Source of the DNA: Oxytropis ochrocephala
Lineage: Eukaryota > Streptophyta > Magnoliopsida > Fabales > Fabaceae
DNA: 64,000 nucleotides
NCBI GenBank assembly: GCA_020916435.1
Contig: CM037094.1
Location: forward strand, 79,160,936 to 79,224,935
Direction of reading: 5' to 3'
The notes under the pieces are model-generated. The model did no database searches, had not been told where the DNA came from, and saw nothing but the letters and a program-made list of their open reading frames with translations. Both the position numbers and the translations under genes were made by a program. This document shows, piece after piece, positions 11,596 through 22,129 of the stretch (the first letter of the stretch is position 1; each line of letters opens with the position of its first letter).

Positions 11596-12015
11596 TTACC
11601 CATAAATAACCCTTTTATAATTAATCATACTTTTAACATTATAAAATAATTTTTTTCACATCTCTTATATTTTTTTAGACTAAATTCACATCTCTTATAC
11701 TAGAAATCTTTTTTGACCAATCTTATATTAGAATTAGAAATTATGAATTAATGGTTTTTTTGAAGCGCATTATGAATCGAGGTTAATAATTTAAAAAAAT
11801 ATATTTTTAGCATTTTAAAATTCAAACAAATTTAATTTAAAATTATGCTTTTATACACAACTTCAATTAAGTCTCCATGTGAAATCAAAATTACCTTTTA
11901 GTCATTTGATTTTGTTTATAAAAAACTATTGAATTTACTTTTATTTCATTATTATTATTGAGTGAGTTACTTAACTACTTTGGCCCTCCCTACAAATTTT
12001 GTCAAGATCCGCCAC

Positions 12016-12805
12016 CAGTGTTATAAAAACCGGACCGGACCGGCCGGTCGGACCGGTTCGACCGGGATCCGGTGGCTTCACCGGCTCGGACTGCATGTTG
12101 GACCGGATCTGCAGTTGGACCGGTGATGACGTCATCAGACCGGTCAAACCCGCGTTGACCCGCGCCTTTGCCCTTAGAAAATTCGCAATGCTTACTAAAA
12201 AATGCTAGAAGTGGGATTCGAACCCACTCCCTCTCTATACTGGCAGCGCTAACTAACCATCAGGGCAACAATGTTATGTTGTTATCTTGTGTATTTCAAT
12301 ATATTTAGACCATTCATTCTTTTATTTCTAACAAATTCCACTCTACCTATTTTATATATCTATTTAACATTTAATGTTTTTTTAATACTAAATAAGTTAG
12401 TTAGTTAGTTAATTAGTTATGTTAATATTTTCTGAGTTTTTAGACATTTTTTAAAATATGGTAAAACATTTCATAACTCTGTGATGCATGAATTTAATCA
12501 ATTTATACACATCATGCCTATTTTTATTAGTTAATTTGAATTCAATATTTCTTGCATTGGTTTAACTTTAAGGTTTTTATTTGTTTTCAATGATGAATGA
12601 GTAGTGAGTTTTGGACAATTTTGTTGTATGGTAAAAAAATTCATAGATTACGCAATATGTGAATATACAACATACCTAATTTTAACGAGGTTTTAGTAGT
12701 GTCACGGGTCATGCGGGTCAACTAGTGTGATTTCGGTCCGACCTATTGACGCATGGCCGACCCAACGACTCGGAGTCGACTCTCCGGTCGAGTTTAATAA
12801 CATTG
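12016..12805. mobile_element. hAT element (inner), nested in the outer hAT
   Basis: Ends CAGTGTTATAAAAACC (12016) and TTTAATAACATTG (12805) are imperfect inverted repeats. TCCGCCAC is duplicated at 12008-12015 and 12806-12813. The left sub-terminal region is dense in CCGG and GGACC words (12025-12150), as in a widespread plant non-autonomous hAT group. It sits within a few bases of the outer element's 3' end. No transposase. Confidence 0.9.
12203..12275 (-). other. tRNA-like segment inside the inner hAT
   Basis: Read on the minus strand, TGGTTAGTTAGCG resembles a pol III A box. It is followed by GTGGGTTCGAATCCCAC, a perfect T-arm (5-bp stem, 7-base loop) that contains a B box. I could not close a convincing acceptor stem, so this is a tRNA-derived relic, not a tRNA gene. 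Confidence 0.5.
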
Positions 12806-12823
12806 TCCGCCACTGTGTAGGAG

Positions 12824-13314
12824 ATCGACTTACATTATTAAAGTAGTAATTGTACGTTGTTTTAATTTCGACGATAATTACTTCTAAAGGATAGTGTTTT
12901 TAGAAAAGAGTCACGTGTACAAGATTTCAATGAATATCGAGAATTATTTTATAATGAGGAAAATAAATAACTAAATTATGAGCTTAATATTTTATTAAAT
13001 AAAATATTCCTCGATTGAGCAGAAAAAACAAAATATTCCTCGTTTCATTCTTAGAACAATGAGTTTAAGAAAAGAAAAGTATGATCGATTTCATGAAATA
13101 AATATGTTTTTATTATAAAATAAGTTATAGTTAAATAGGGGCATTACATTAGTGTCTTAGACTTCTTTCCGTTTGGTTGAGGAGGAGACAAAGTTTCATC
13201 AGGTGTAGTATTGGTCCTAATTAAATTATCCCTACTACAAGATCATAGCTGTGGGGTTGGTAGAACTAAATGAATCTAGAATCAATGACCATTAATTGTT
13301 TTGTTGATAACTAA
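12824..13314. other. AT-rich intergenic DNA
   Basis: No gene or element ends seen. Confidence 0.4.
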
Positions 13315-13316
13315 TA

Positions 13317-13587
13317 CTCCTCCGATTCATATATACTTGTCATTTTTTCACTATTTACACATATCAATAAGGTAATAAATTTTGTTACTTTTGATACAAT
13401 TAATTCTCTTTACCTATAATACCCTTAATAATTTATTATCTCATTTCATTTATTTATCTCTCTGCAATAAATACTTAAAGATATTATTGAGAAAACAATA
13501 ATAAATGATGCATAGAAACTTGAAAATGACAACTAAATAGAAACAAATTTTTTCTCCAAAACGAGTAAGTAATAAGGAGCGGAGGAG
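13317..13587. mobile_element. Stowaway-like MITE
   Basis: 271 bp with ends CTCCTCCG and CGGAGGAG, flanked by TA on each side (13315-13316 and 13588-13589), as for Tc1/mariner-derived MITEs. No coding capacity. Confidence 0.8.
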
Positions 13588-14231
13588 TATAAAAGAGCAA
13601 TTTAAGTTATAAAGCTTTGCCTAGTGGGCATAATATATTTTATTTCATTTAAGATAGGGGTGGGAATAGGCCGGGCCATCCAACAGGGGCCTATGGCCTG
13701 ACCCACTTAAAGTCTGGTTTGGCCTGACTTGTTTAGTAAAAAGGCTAGACTCGGGCTTTTCTTAAACCCTATTAATTTAGGCCCATGCTTCGCACAAACC
13801 TCTAGCTACTCACTACTAACACCCTTTATGGGATGAAAAGACCTAGATTCCCTTAATGAAACCTGTGATTTTTTTTTAAACATAAGTACGGTTCGGCGCA
13901 CGCTTGGCCGAACCGGTTCGGATTTCACTGCACCAAGTGTATTATTTTCAAAGACAACCTCCTTAAAACTGTTTTTTATTAGGTTCGGCGCACGGCCGGC
14001 CGAACCAGTTCGGAGCACGACCGCCCGAACCTCACTGTCAATGAGGTAGATGATTCTGTTGATAATTATTTGCTTTGCAAGAGAGCAATTTGCATTTAAT
14101 TTCACGTTGATAATTATTTGCATCGCTTGACAGAAATGAGAGGAGTGAGGAGATATGGGCGATTCTTTGATAAAGTGTATGACCAATCTGTCAAAGTATA
14201 GTAGCTTTGCGTTTGTTGCGATAGTAAAGTA

Positions 14232-14509
14232 CTCCATCCGTCCCATATTATATGTCGTTTAAGGTTGTGACACAAGAATTAAGAAAAGTAGTTAATTTTG
14301 TATAGAAAAGAGAGATTGTGATTTAGTTTACCAAATTGTCATTTATCAATGACATTGGAAACATATAAAGTAGAATTATAAGAATAAATATATTAAATAA
14401 CGAAGGGTATGACTGGAAGAAAATTGTTGTTATATTGGTATTCTAAAAAGTCATGTATTATGAGTCAATTTTTTTTGCTAGAAAGACATATAATATGGGA
14501 CAGAGGTAG
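14232..14509 (+). mobile_element. Stowaway-like MITE, copy 1
   Basis: Ends CTCCATCCGTCCC and GGGACAGAGGTAG with TA flanks. The interior (CATATTATATGTCGTTTAAGG) matches the copies at 52812 and 61435. It is inserted inside MULE A. Confidence 0.85.
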
Positions 14510-14602
14510 TAGTATAGTAGGTAGGAGTATCAAAGTAGCTTGCGTTTGTTCCTGCCAAACTGTCACTCTTCACTATGCTCCATTCTACTTTCCTCTTATA
14601 TA

Positions 14603-15180
14603 TTTTTTTTTTTGAGATTAAACGGGGTTTGAGAACCCAAAACGAAACTACACGAAAATCAAACAAGGAGTAGACACTCCAAATACATCAGCATCAACTA
14701 GAGGTTTAACTATAGTAGGGAGAGTATCAAAAATGGAAGAACCATCAGGATAAGAGCATCCCAAATTAGCTAGAGCATCCGCAACCTTGTTTGCCTCCCG
14801 GTAGGTGTGAATGATACGCATGTTTGCAAAACAAGCAAGCAACTGTTTAATTCTTCTCACGAGCTGACGACCTGCTATACCACCACTACTAGTTCCATTC
14901 AAACAATTGACAACAGCAACCGAATCCATTTGCAACTCTATAGATTGGAAGCCTTTACTTGCAGCAAGAGAAAGACCTTTCATGGCGCCCCACAATTCTG
15001 CCAGGTAGGCTGATGACACAAACAACCGTTTTGCAAAGCCACCCCGCCAGATACCCATGGAATCTCGTAACACTCCACCACAGCCAGCAAGACCAGAGTC
15101 AGACTTGAAAGCGCCATCAGTATTGATGGAACAAGGAACCCCCCACTTGCCTAAAAAAACAATATAACATACCATGAAAA
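14603..15180 (-). pseudogene. LINE 3' end encoding an RNase H (RVT_3) domain
   Basis: A minus-strand ORF (stop at 14648) carries a plant LINE-type RNase H. Catalytic acids are visible in 'SINTDGAFKSDSG', 'AELWGAMKG', 'LQMDSVAVV' and 'EANKVADALANLG'. The 3' end is a short tail and an 11-base poly(A), seen as a T-run at 14603-14613. The reverse transcriptase half is absent, so it is a 5'-truncated insertion. RNase H would remove the RNA strand during target-primed reverse transcription. I could not find its target duplication. The domain is open over its whole length, unlike most relics here. Confidence 0.82.
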
Positions 15181-15407
15181 TTAAATTCAAGCATGTGTAC
15201 GTGAGGGGGGTTTTTGGAGGGTTCGGCCCTCACACCTCCGAACTGGTTCAAACGACCGTGCTCCGAACAAGTTAAAATATAGTGTGATTGAGATTTTTTA
15301 TGGAGGTATTTGGAATATTGAAGGGTTAGGGGTGTCCAATGAGTAGCTAGGGGGTTCTAAGAAGCATGGGCCTTAATTTAAATAGGTCAGGCTTAGGCTT
15401 ATAAAAA

Positions 15408-15727
15408 GGCCCATACTTCATCCAACCCCCTAGCTACTCACTAGAACCCCTTTTTGGTGTGAAAAGACCAAAATCCCTTACTGAAATTTGTTTTTTTTAA
15501 AGATTATGCACAGTTCGGCGCACTATTGATCGAACCTAATCGAATCTGGTAGCGCCGAGCTGTGTATTTTTCAATGTTCGATAAAGGCTCAGTCGAACTG
15601 GTTCGATTAACCGTGCGTCGAACGGTGCATTTTTGCCAGTCACCTGATTTTCACGTGAGGGTAATTTGGGGTTAAACCAAATTTGGGGTGTCTGGTGAGT
15701 AGCTGGGGGTTGGCTGAAGAATGGGCC
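15408..15727. mobile_element. MULE-family element B, MITE-sized
   Basis: 320 bp with GGCCCATACTTC and GAAGAATGGGCC ends. TATAAAAA is duplicated at 15400-15407 and 15728-15735. It has no coding capacity and is built of GTTCG/CGAAC words and the family 'CTACTCACTAGA' sub-terminal block. Confidence 0.88.
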
Positions 15728-16328
15728 TATAAAAAGCCTATTAGGCCTGATAGGCCGACCTGTTTAAATGTACTTATATATACTTATATTTTATTATTTA
15801 TTTTTACTAAATTAGATAAAGAAGAAGGAAATATGAATAGGCCAAATTTAGCCACCGTTCTATATTCTCAGATATTGACATTGCAATACATTCGCTATTC
15901 TTGAAACCAACAACATCAATTTATCGTGATTGATTGCCAATGTATCAAATTGAAACCGTTTAAACATTGAAACTTTCAAGTTTCAATCACACACTCATGC
16001 GACACAATACGTATATAGAGAGCATCTGCAGAGTTATTAATACATTTATATTAGTATTATTCTCATTCATTCATTCTCAATGCAAATTGAAACGGTTGAA
16101 AAAAATTGAAACTTTAAAGTTTCAATCATGCGGCACCAGCATTTGCAGACTATTATATGGCCTGTTATTAAATTTACATTTGTATTATTATATTAAACCT
16201 TTCAAGTTTCCAGCCTTCATTTAACTGGCCGATTATATATTATAGTATTACATATTATATATACTACTCTATTGTTTACCATATTATAGCTGGCTTTTAA
16301 AAAGACCAGGCCAGGCCTAAAAAAAGCC

Positions 16329-17053
16329 GGCCCATGCTTCGTACAACCTCCCCTCTACTCACTAGACACCCCTTTTTAGTGTGAAATGACCAAAAACTCT
16401 TACTGAAAATTAGATTTTATATTTTTTTAAATAATAAATACGGTTCGGCGCACGCTTGATCGAATCTCGCTGCGCCGAACCAGTCAAAGTTTACTCAGAC
16501 ACCCCAAATTATGTTTTGACCAGGTTCGACCAAGCGTGGGCCGATCCAAATCGATCAGTTGTGCGCTGAACCCTCTCCACCGTCTAGTCAACGGCTAAAT
16601 TTTTAAATTCTCCCCAACGGTTATAATTTTAACGGTTTCGATTGTTTTAAATCAACGGCTCATGTTCGATCACACCTATTATAGATAAGTGCAACAAGTC
16701 ATACAAACCGAAAAAGTCTAAAAACACAATTCGTGCAATGAATAAATCGAATCGTTAAAAATCAATTAATATTAAATAACTAGTGTTAGCGATACTAGTG
16801 TTAGTAAAGAATAAATCGAATCATTAAAAATCCGTTAAAATTAACAACTAGTGTTGATCATACTAGTGTTAGCAAAAAATAAATCGAATCGTTAAAAATC
16901 AGTTAAAATTAAACATTTCAATATCCAGCAACAATCAGGGAGGTTCGGCCCTACCAAGTGCGAATCGGTTCGGCGCACACATGGTCGAACCACACTTAAC
17001 AGATTCGGCACACGCTTGGCCGAACCGTATTTAATGTTTAAAAAAATATATTG
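16329..17053. mobile_element. MULE-family element C, right end missing
   Basis: The left end GGCCCATGCTTCGTAC and interior match element D (31014-31760) in reverse orientation up to about 17053. The right ~100 bp seen in D is absent. It carries a tandem motif with AATAAATCGAATCGTTAAAA and ACTAGTGTTAG (16735-16905), also present in D. A block near 16660-16690 resembles the promoter of the element F gene. Confidence 0.8.
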
Positions 17054-17266
17054 AACATGCAAGTATATAACAATGTTACCTCAAATTTGTTTCGAATAAT
17101 TGAACATTAACTCTTTTCAATGATCTATTGGATACATACTAAAATTTGCTTAATTTATGTCACACACCATTCTTATCTTCATTGTAGAAGTAAAATAAAG
17201 GACTTGTTTACATAATCATATAATTTTATTTGCACATCATAATATTGTTACTCTTATGATTGCTTT

Positions 17267-17534
17267 TCACGGACGAACACAAATACATTGAAATAAAAAG
17301 CAGTACGGTAATTGTTCAGGATTGCACCAAGATTTTGGACAATCGTAGAGAGAAACACACCATTCTGTGATATAAAACAAAAATAAAAGAATGTTACTAA
17401 AAGAGGAAGAAAGATTTTTAGTATAGAAGAAAATTTTAAAAAGATGAGAAAAAAAAAGACTTACCACAGTTAGTTACAATGAGAAAGGTGGAAAGAAAGA
17501 GGATAAAAAAAATCAAGTTGAGAATTTTAGCCAT
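17267..17534 (-). CDS. Nodule-specific cysteine-rich (NCR) peptide, NCR1
   Basis: A two-exon gene. Exon 1 (17465-17534) encodes a signal peptide starting MAKILNLIFFILFLSTFL. Exon 2 (17267-17364) encodes the mature part. The donor is GTAAGT and the acceptor TATCACAG; the single intron lies just after the signal peptide, as in NCR genes. Splicing gives 55 residues. The mature part has six cysteines spaced C-x5-C-x4-C-x7-C-x4-C-x1-C ('CVSLYDCPKSWC', 'CFLFQCIC'), the late-nodulin/NCR layout (PF07127 type). NCR peptides enter nodule cells' secretory pathway, reach the symbiosome, and drive bacteroid differentiation. Expression only in nodules is inferred from the family. About 650 bp upstream is conserved in the second copy and should include its promoter. 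No break is seen. Confidence 0.85.
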
Positions 17535-18193
17535 ATTTTTTCTATTTTGTATGTGACAACTAAAAATTTATTCGATTACTTTATAATGTAAAAATTCCAT
17601 GCCCTTTTACATAATTTAAAAGTTTTTAGCACTCATTAAGTTGCAAGAAATCCTTTTGAAAATAATTATTAAATGGAGTTGTAAAAATCCTAAATTTAGA
17701 ATCATTTTCAAATGTCTCTTAAATGTATCAATGTGTTCTGTTTGTCCCTTTTGTTCATTCAACTGATTACTTGACCTTTGTAATGTTGATATCCAATAAA
17801 AAATTGCTTCTTACTTATATTTAGAGACACATTGGTAATTGTAATTAGACAATAGCAAATGTAGTTATAGGAACAATGCATCAATGAGGCAATAAAATAT
17901 TTATGTATAAGATGAAGATATCCAAATAATATTATAATCTCTCTCGTTGAATTGACCTAATATTCTTGAAATTGTTGTTGACATTCCTTAATGATGTTTT
18001 GAACATTTGTCTAGGTTTTTAATTAGCTGAGTATTTACCCTTTTATTTTGTCCCTTGGAATCCACACAAATTTTGACCCACAAATTTACTTTTAGGAATG
18101 TAGAATTGCGACGGCCCATGTTTTCTTCTATGATGAAGTATTTTTCTCATTTTTTTTTGTGAATTATAAGTTTAATTAATGATTTTAAGGCTT
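17288..18193. repeat. Segmental duplication, copy 1 (NCR1 and upstream)
   Basis: A ~906-bp direct repeat with 20889-21803, about 98-99% identical by eye. Differences are mainly single bases plus a 6-base in-frame insertion in exon 2 of copy 2. It covers exon 1, the intron, most of exon 2 and the upstream region. Confidence 0.93.
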
Positions 18194-18221
18194 ATGTGTA
18201 TTTGAATTATCAAAATATGTA

Positions 18222-18625
18222 GAATTTTTTTTTAAGAAACAGACAACTTGCCCGAATTTATTAAATAAAAGAGAAAAAAGACAGAGAAGAGCAGAAGGGG
18301 GACTAAAACTCTTTGCATAATAGGAGCAAAAGTCAAAATGGTAATAGGAAGCCCCCAACAAAGGCCCCTAAAACAAAACAACCAAGAAACTAAAATAAAA
18401 TACCAAACTAACAAGGTTAGATTAACCGATAAGCAACCAAACTCTGGCCAAAAGCTGATTTTTTGAGAATCCTAGGACCCGTTATCAAGATCAAATAAAA
18501 AAGAAACAAAGGCAGAATTCGTCTTAGAGCGAGTGTTATAATCTGCAATTTTCTGGACCAGTTTCTTTTTTCGAGCTGTGGACGCCATTGGTTCGGACTT
18601 ATCAACAACAGTTCCATGAGTCATA
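18222..18625 (-). mobile_element. Probable LINE 3' end
   Basis: Reading minus, the sequence ends in AATAAATTCGGGCAAG followed by a short tail and poly(A) (T-run 18222-18231), typical of plant LINE 3' regions. There is a short basic ORF ('KKLVQKIADYNTRSK') upstream. No reverse transcriptase; target duplication not found. Confidence 0.4.
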
Positions 18626-18639
18626 TTATATTTATATTT

Positions 18640-20888
18640 ATTTGTATTTTAGAAAATGTTAGTACTATATTATTTTTATTATTTGAATATTTTATTTTTA
18701 TAAAATATTTGTATTTGTAATATTTTTTTAGATGATAATTAAGTTAAATAAGTGTTTAAAATGAAAATGCGGATTTTTTTTGATCCAATGAAAATGCGGT
18801 TCTAAAATGCATAAATCGGTGTTTTCTTTTTCTTCTTACACTCTCTTTCTTCCTTTTCACTTTTTTCCTACACTACACTATCTTTCTTCCTTTTCTTCTT
18901 TTTACTTTACTTTTATTTTTCCATAAACAATTCTTCTCTTTCTCTTCACTTCACTTTAGTTTTCTTTAACTAAATTTCTAAATTTATACAAACACTACTC
19001 TACTTAAATTAATTACTTTACTAAAATTATCTTCTCTTTTCTCTCTGAAATCTGTTTACACTCTTATTGATAATCTACTATCACCTCTTATTAATAATCT
19101 ACTATCTATATTTTACTATCTACTAATATACTAAAATAAGAAATTAAAACTACGGAATAACTACAATGATAAATAAAAAACACGAGAACAAAGGATTAAT
19201 ATTTGTCATTAATTAAATTTTTTGAACTACTGATTAATATTTAAATTAATACAAGAAGATTTAATGATTATTTAAACTACTGTTTAATATTTATATTGAT
19301 AATCTACTATCTCTCTTTTACTATCTACTATAATATACTATTCAACTAAAATAATCAATCGAAACTACGAGATAAGCAGACCGATATATAAAAACCTTTG
19401 GATAAGCTGCAATGATATATATAAAAAAACACGAGATTAATGTTTGCCATTGATAATTATAATTTGTGAAGACTATCATAAACCTACTATCTAAAAACAC
19501 GAGAAGGCTTAGTGACTATTTAAACTACTAATTAATATTAAACAAATATTTCTTATTGATAATTTACTATCTAACTTTTACCATCTACTATAATCTACTA
19601 ATCAACTAAAATAATCAATTGAAACTACGAGATAACTCGTGACCGATATATAAAAACACGGGATAAGCTATGGTGATATATAAAAAAATACGGGAATAAT
19701 ATTTGCCATTGATAATTATAATTTTTGAAGACTACTATAAACCAACTATCTAAAAAAATAAGAAGGCTTAATGACTATTTAAACTGATTAATACCTAAAA
19801 AAGACAAACAATTTTCACTGTTATATAAAAAACACGGGATAAATATTTCTTATTGATCATCTACTATCTATTTTTACTATCTACTATAATCTACTAATCT
19901 ACTATCTATATTTTACTATCTACTATAATCTACTAATCAACAAAAATAATTAAGTGAAATTACGAGATAACTGCAATGATAAATAAAAAACACGGGATAA
20001 CTGCACTGATATATAAAAAAACAAAGGATTATTTGTCATTGATAATTAAAATTTTGAAGACTACAATAAACCTACTATGTAAAAAACAAGATTTACTGAC
20101 TATTTAAACTACTGATTAATATTTAAAATAAATATTTTTTATTGACAACCTACTATCTCTCTTTTACTATCTACTATAATATACTAATCAACTAAAATAA
20201 TCAATTGAAATCACGAGATATTTGCAATAATATAAAAAAACACAGGATAATAGCTATGTTGATATATATAAAAGCATGAGATTAATATTTATTATTGATA
20301 ACTATAATTTTTAAAGTTTATTATAAACCTACTATCTAAACAAACAAGAAAGCTTAATAACTATTTAAACTGATTAATACCTAAAAAGACAAATAATTGC
20401 ACTGATATATAAAAAACACGAGATAATTATTTCTTATTGATCAGCTACTATCTATCTTTTACTATCTACTATAATATACTAATCAACTCAAATAACCAAT
20501 TTAATCTATGTGATAACTACAATGATACGTAAAAAACACAAGATAGTTGAACTGATATATAAAAAATACGGGGAACACTGCAATGATATATATAAGAACA
20601 TGGGATAGCTGTACAGATATATAAAAACACGGGATAACAATACAGATATATAAAAAATACTGCACTGATATAAAAAAACATCAGATAAATGCACAATTGT
20701 TTTTAAATAATACTTTTAAATTTTTAGATTTTAATATTTGTCTATTTTTTATTTGAAACTCCTTTTTTATCTACTTTAAATTTGTTTTTATTTTCACGGG
20801 ATATTGTTCATACTACTTAAATACTATATAAGTTCATTCATAAAAAGAACATGACAGCGCCCGTGTGTATGCACGGGTATCCTACTAG
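18640..20888 (+). mobile_element. Helitron 3' portion with internal tandem repeats
   Basis: The 3' end has a hairpin (CCCGTG...GCACGGG, about 20859-20877), then ATCCTACTAG and the target T at 20889. This is the Helitron CTRR-T arrangement. The body is a run of imperfect ~260-300-bp units with 'ACTATCTACTATAATCTACT' and 'CACGGGATAA' words (about 19070-20560). There is no Rep/helicase gene, so it is non-autonomous. A clear 5' end (A followed by TC) could not be fixed; 18640 is approximate. Confidence 0.7.
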
Positions 20889-21142
20889 TTGAAATAAAAA
20901 GCAGTACGGTAATTGTTCAGGATTGCACCAAGATTTTGGACAATCGTAGGGAGAAACACGGAACTCCCATTCTGTGATATAAAACAAAAATAAAAGAATG
21001 TTACTAAAAGATGAAGAAAGATTTTTAGTATAGAATAAAATTTTAAAAAGATGAGAAAAAAAAAAGACTTACCACAGTTAGTTACCATGAGAAAGGTGGA
21101 AAGAAAGAGGATAAAAAAAATCAAGTTGAGAATTTTAGCCAT
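20889..21142 (-). pseudogene. NCR2, second copy truncated at a Helitron end
   Basis: Exon 1 (21073-21142) is nearly identical to NCR1 and the GTAAGT donor is intact. Exon 2 starts at 20971 after the same TATCACAG acceptor. The first mature Cys is lost: TGT is replaced by the three codons for E-F-R. The coding sequence ends at 20889 after 'CFLFQ', exactly where the Helitron begins, so the last two cysteines and the stop are missing. Reading on into the Helitron adds about 16 residues before a TGA. A folded six-Cys peptide is not possible; a shortened chimeric peptide could be made. The upstream region is retained, so it may still be transcribed. Confidence 0.82.
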
Positions 21143-21803
21143 ATTTTTTTCTATTTTGTATGTGACAACTAAAAATTTATTCGATTACTTTATAATGTAA
21201 AAATTCCATGCCCTTTTACATAATTTAAAAGTTTTTAGCACTCATTAAGTTGCAAGAAATCCTTTTGAAAATAATTATTAAATGGAGTTGTAAAAATCCT
21301 AAATTTAGAATCATTTTCAAATGTCTCTTAAATGTATCAATGTGTTCTGTTTGTCCCTTTTGTTCATTCAACTGATTACTTGACCTTTGTAATGTTGATA
21401 TCCAATAAAAAATTGCTTCTTACTTATATTTAGAGACACATTGGTAATTGTAATTAGACAATAGCAAATGTAGTTATAGGAACAATGCATCAATGAGGCA
21501 ATAAAATATTTATGTATAAGATGAAGATATCCAAATAATATTATAATCTCTCTCGTTGAATTGACCTAATATTCTTGAAATTGTTGTTGACATTCCTTAA
21601 TGATGTTTTGAACATTTGTCTAGGTTTTTAATTAGCTGAGTATTTACCCTTTTATTTTGTCCCTTGGAATCCACACAAATTTTGACCCACAAATTTACTT
21701 TTAGGAATGTAGAATTGCGACGGCCCATGTTTTCTTCTATGATGATGTATTTTTCTCATTTTTTTTTTGTGAATTATAACTTTAATTAATGATTTTAAGG
21801 CTT
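20889..21803. repeat. Segmental duplication, copy 2
   Basis: A 915-bp partner of 17288-18193 in the same orientation. Its left boundary coincides with the Helitron 3' terminus. Its right boundary, after GATTTTAAGGCTT, matches the right boundary of copy 1. Confidence 0.93.
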
Positions 21804-22125
21804 CTTCTAACAAACATGAAAAAAAAATTAGTGGATGAAATTTAATTAAATATCAATTTACTTTTAGAAATCATTGATATTTTTTTTCATCTTTTACTGA
21901 CTAAAATTAGTCTACTAATTTTTTGCTAAGGACTAAAACTAACGCGATTTTGAGATTCTATTAATTCTATACCGTTGGGTCAAATTTTCATTGTACTTAT
22001 TTAATTTCATCTGTAATAATATTTTTTAATTTATATTTTGTTGTTATAATTTTATTTCACTTTTTAGTATATTACTTGATTATTTTGGCCCTCCCTATGA
22101 ATATTGTCAAGGTCCGCCACTGCCA
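21804..22125. mobile_element. hAT fragment, 3' end
   Basis: TTTTGGCCCTCCCTATGAAT followed by GGTCCGCCACTG matches the 3' end of the hAT element at 11147-12815. No matching 5' end precedes it. Confidence 0.55.
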
Positions 22126-22129
22126 GCCA

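Larger units (their letters stand above)
11147..12815. mobile_element. hAT element (outer) with 8-bp target duplication
   Basis: The left end CAGAGGCGGATCTT at 11147 and right end CGCCACTG at 12815 are inverted repeats, the right end being split by the inner insertion. TGTAGGAG occurs at 11139-11146 and again at 12816-12823. Without the inner element it is about 871 bp and has no coding capacity. The 'GGCCCTCCCTA' words near its 3' end recur at 22083 and, diverged, at 33110, so the family has at least three members here. Confidence 0.9.
13780..15372. mobile_element. MULE-family element A (GGCCCATGC ends)
   Basis: The left end GGCCCATGCTTCGCAC and right end AAGAAGCATGGGCC are inverted repeats, followed inward by TAGCTACTCACT and its complement. 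TTAATTTA is duplicated at 13772-13779 and 15373-15380 (8 bp). Inside both arms are GGTTCG/CGAACC palindromic words. The element contains a MITE (14232-14509) and LINE RNase H sequence (14603-15180). Eight-to-nine-base duplications and the promoter and N-terminal domain shared with element F (27594-30949) suggest Mutator-like. Confidence 0.85.
13658..16328. other. GGCC-rich hAT-like host of several MULE insertions
   Basis: Starts with AGGGGTGGGAATAGGCCG and carries many GGCC/GGCCTG words (13665-13775, 15381-15399, 15736-15765, 16290-16325). Removing the MULEs at 13780 and 15408 rejoins these pieces. It looks like an old hAT-type non-autonomous element. The right end was not found. Confidence 0.4.

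Noticed and set aside
12203..12275. A true tRNA gene
   Set aside because: T-arm is perfect but the acceptor and anticodon arms do not close.
13806..14246. 146-codon minus-strand ORF in MULE A
   Set aside because: Spans terminal repeat, palindromic words and the MITE edge; not shared with other family members.
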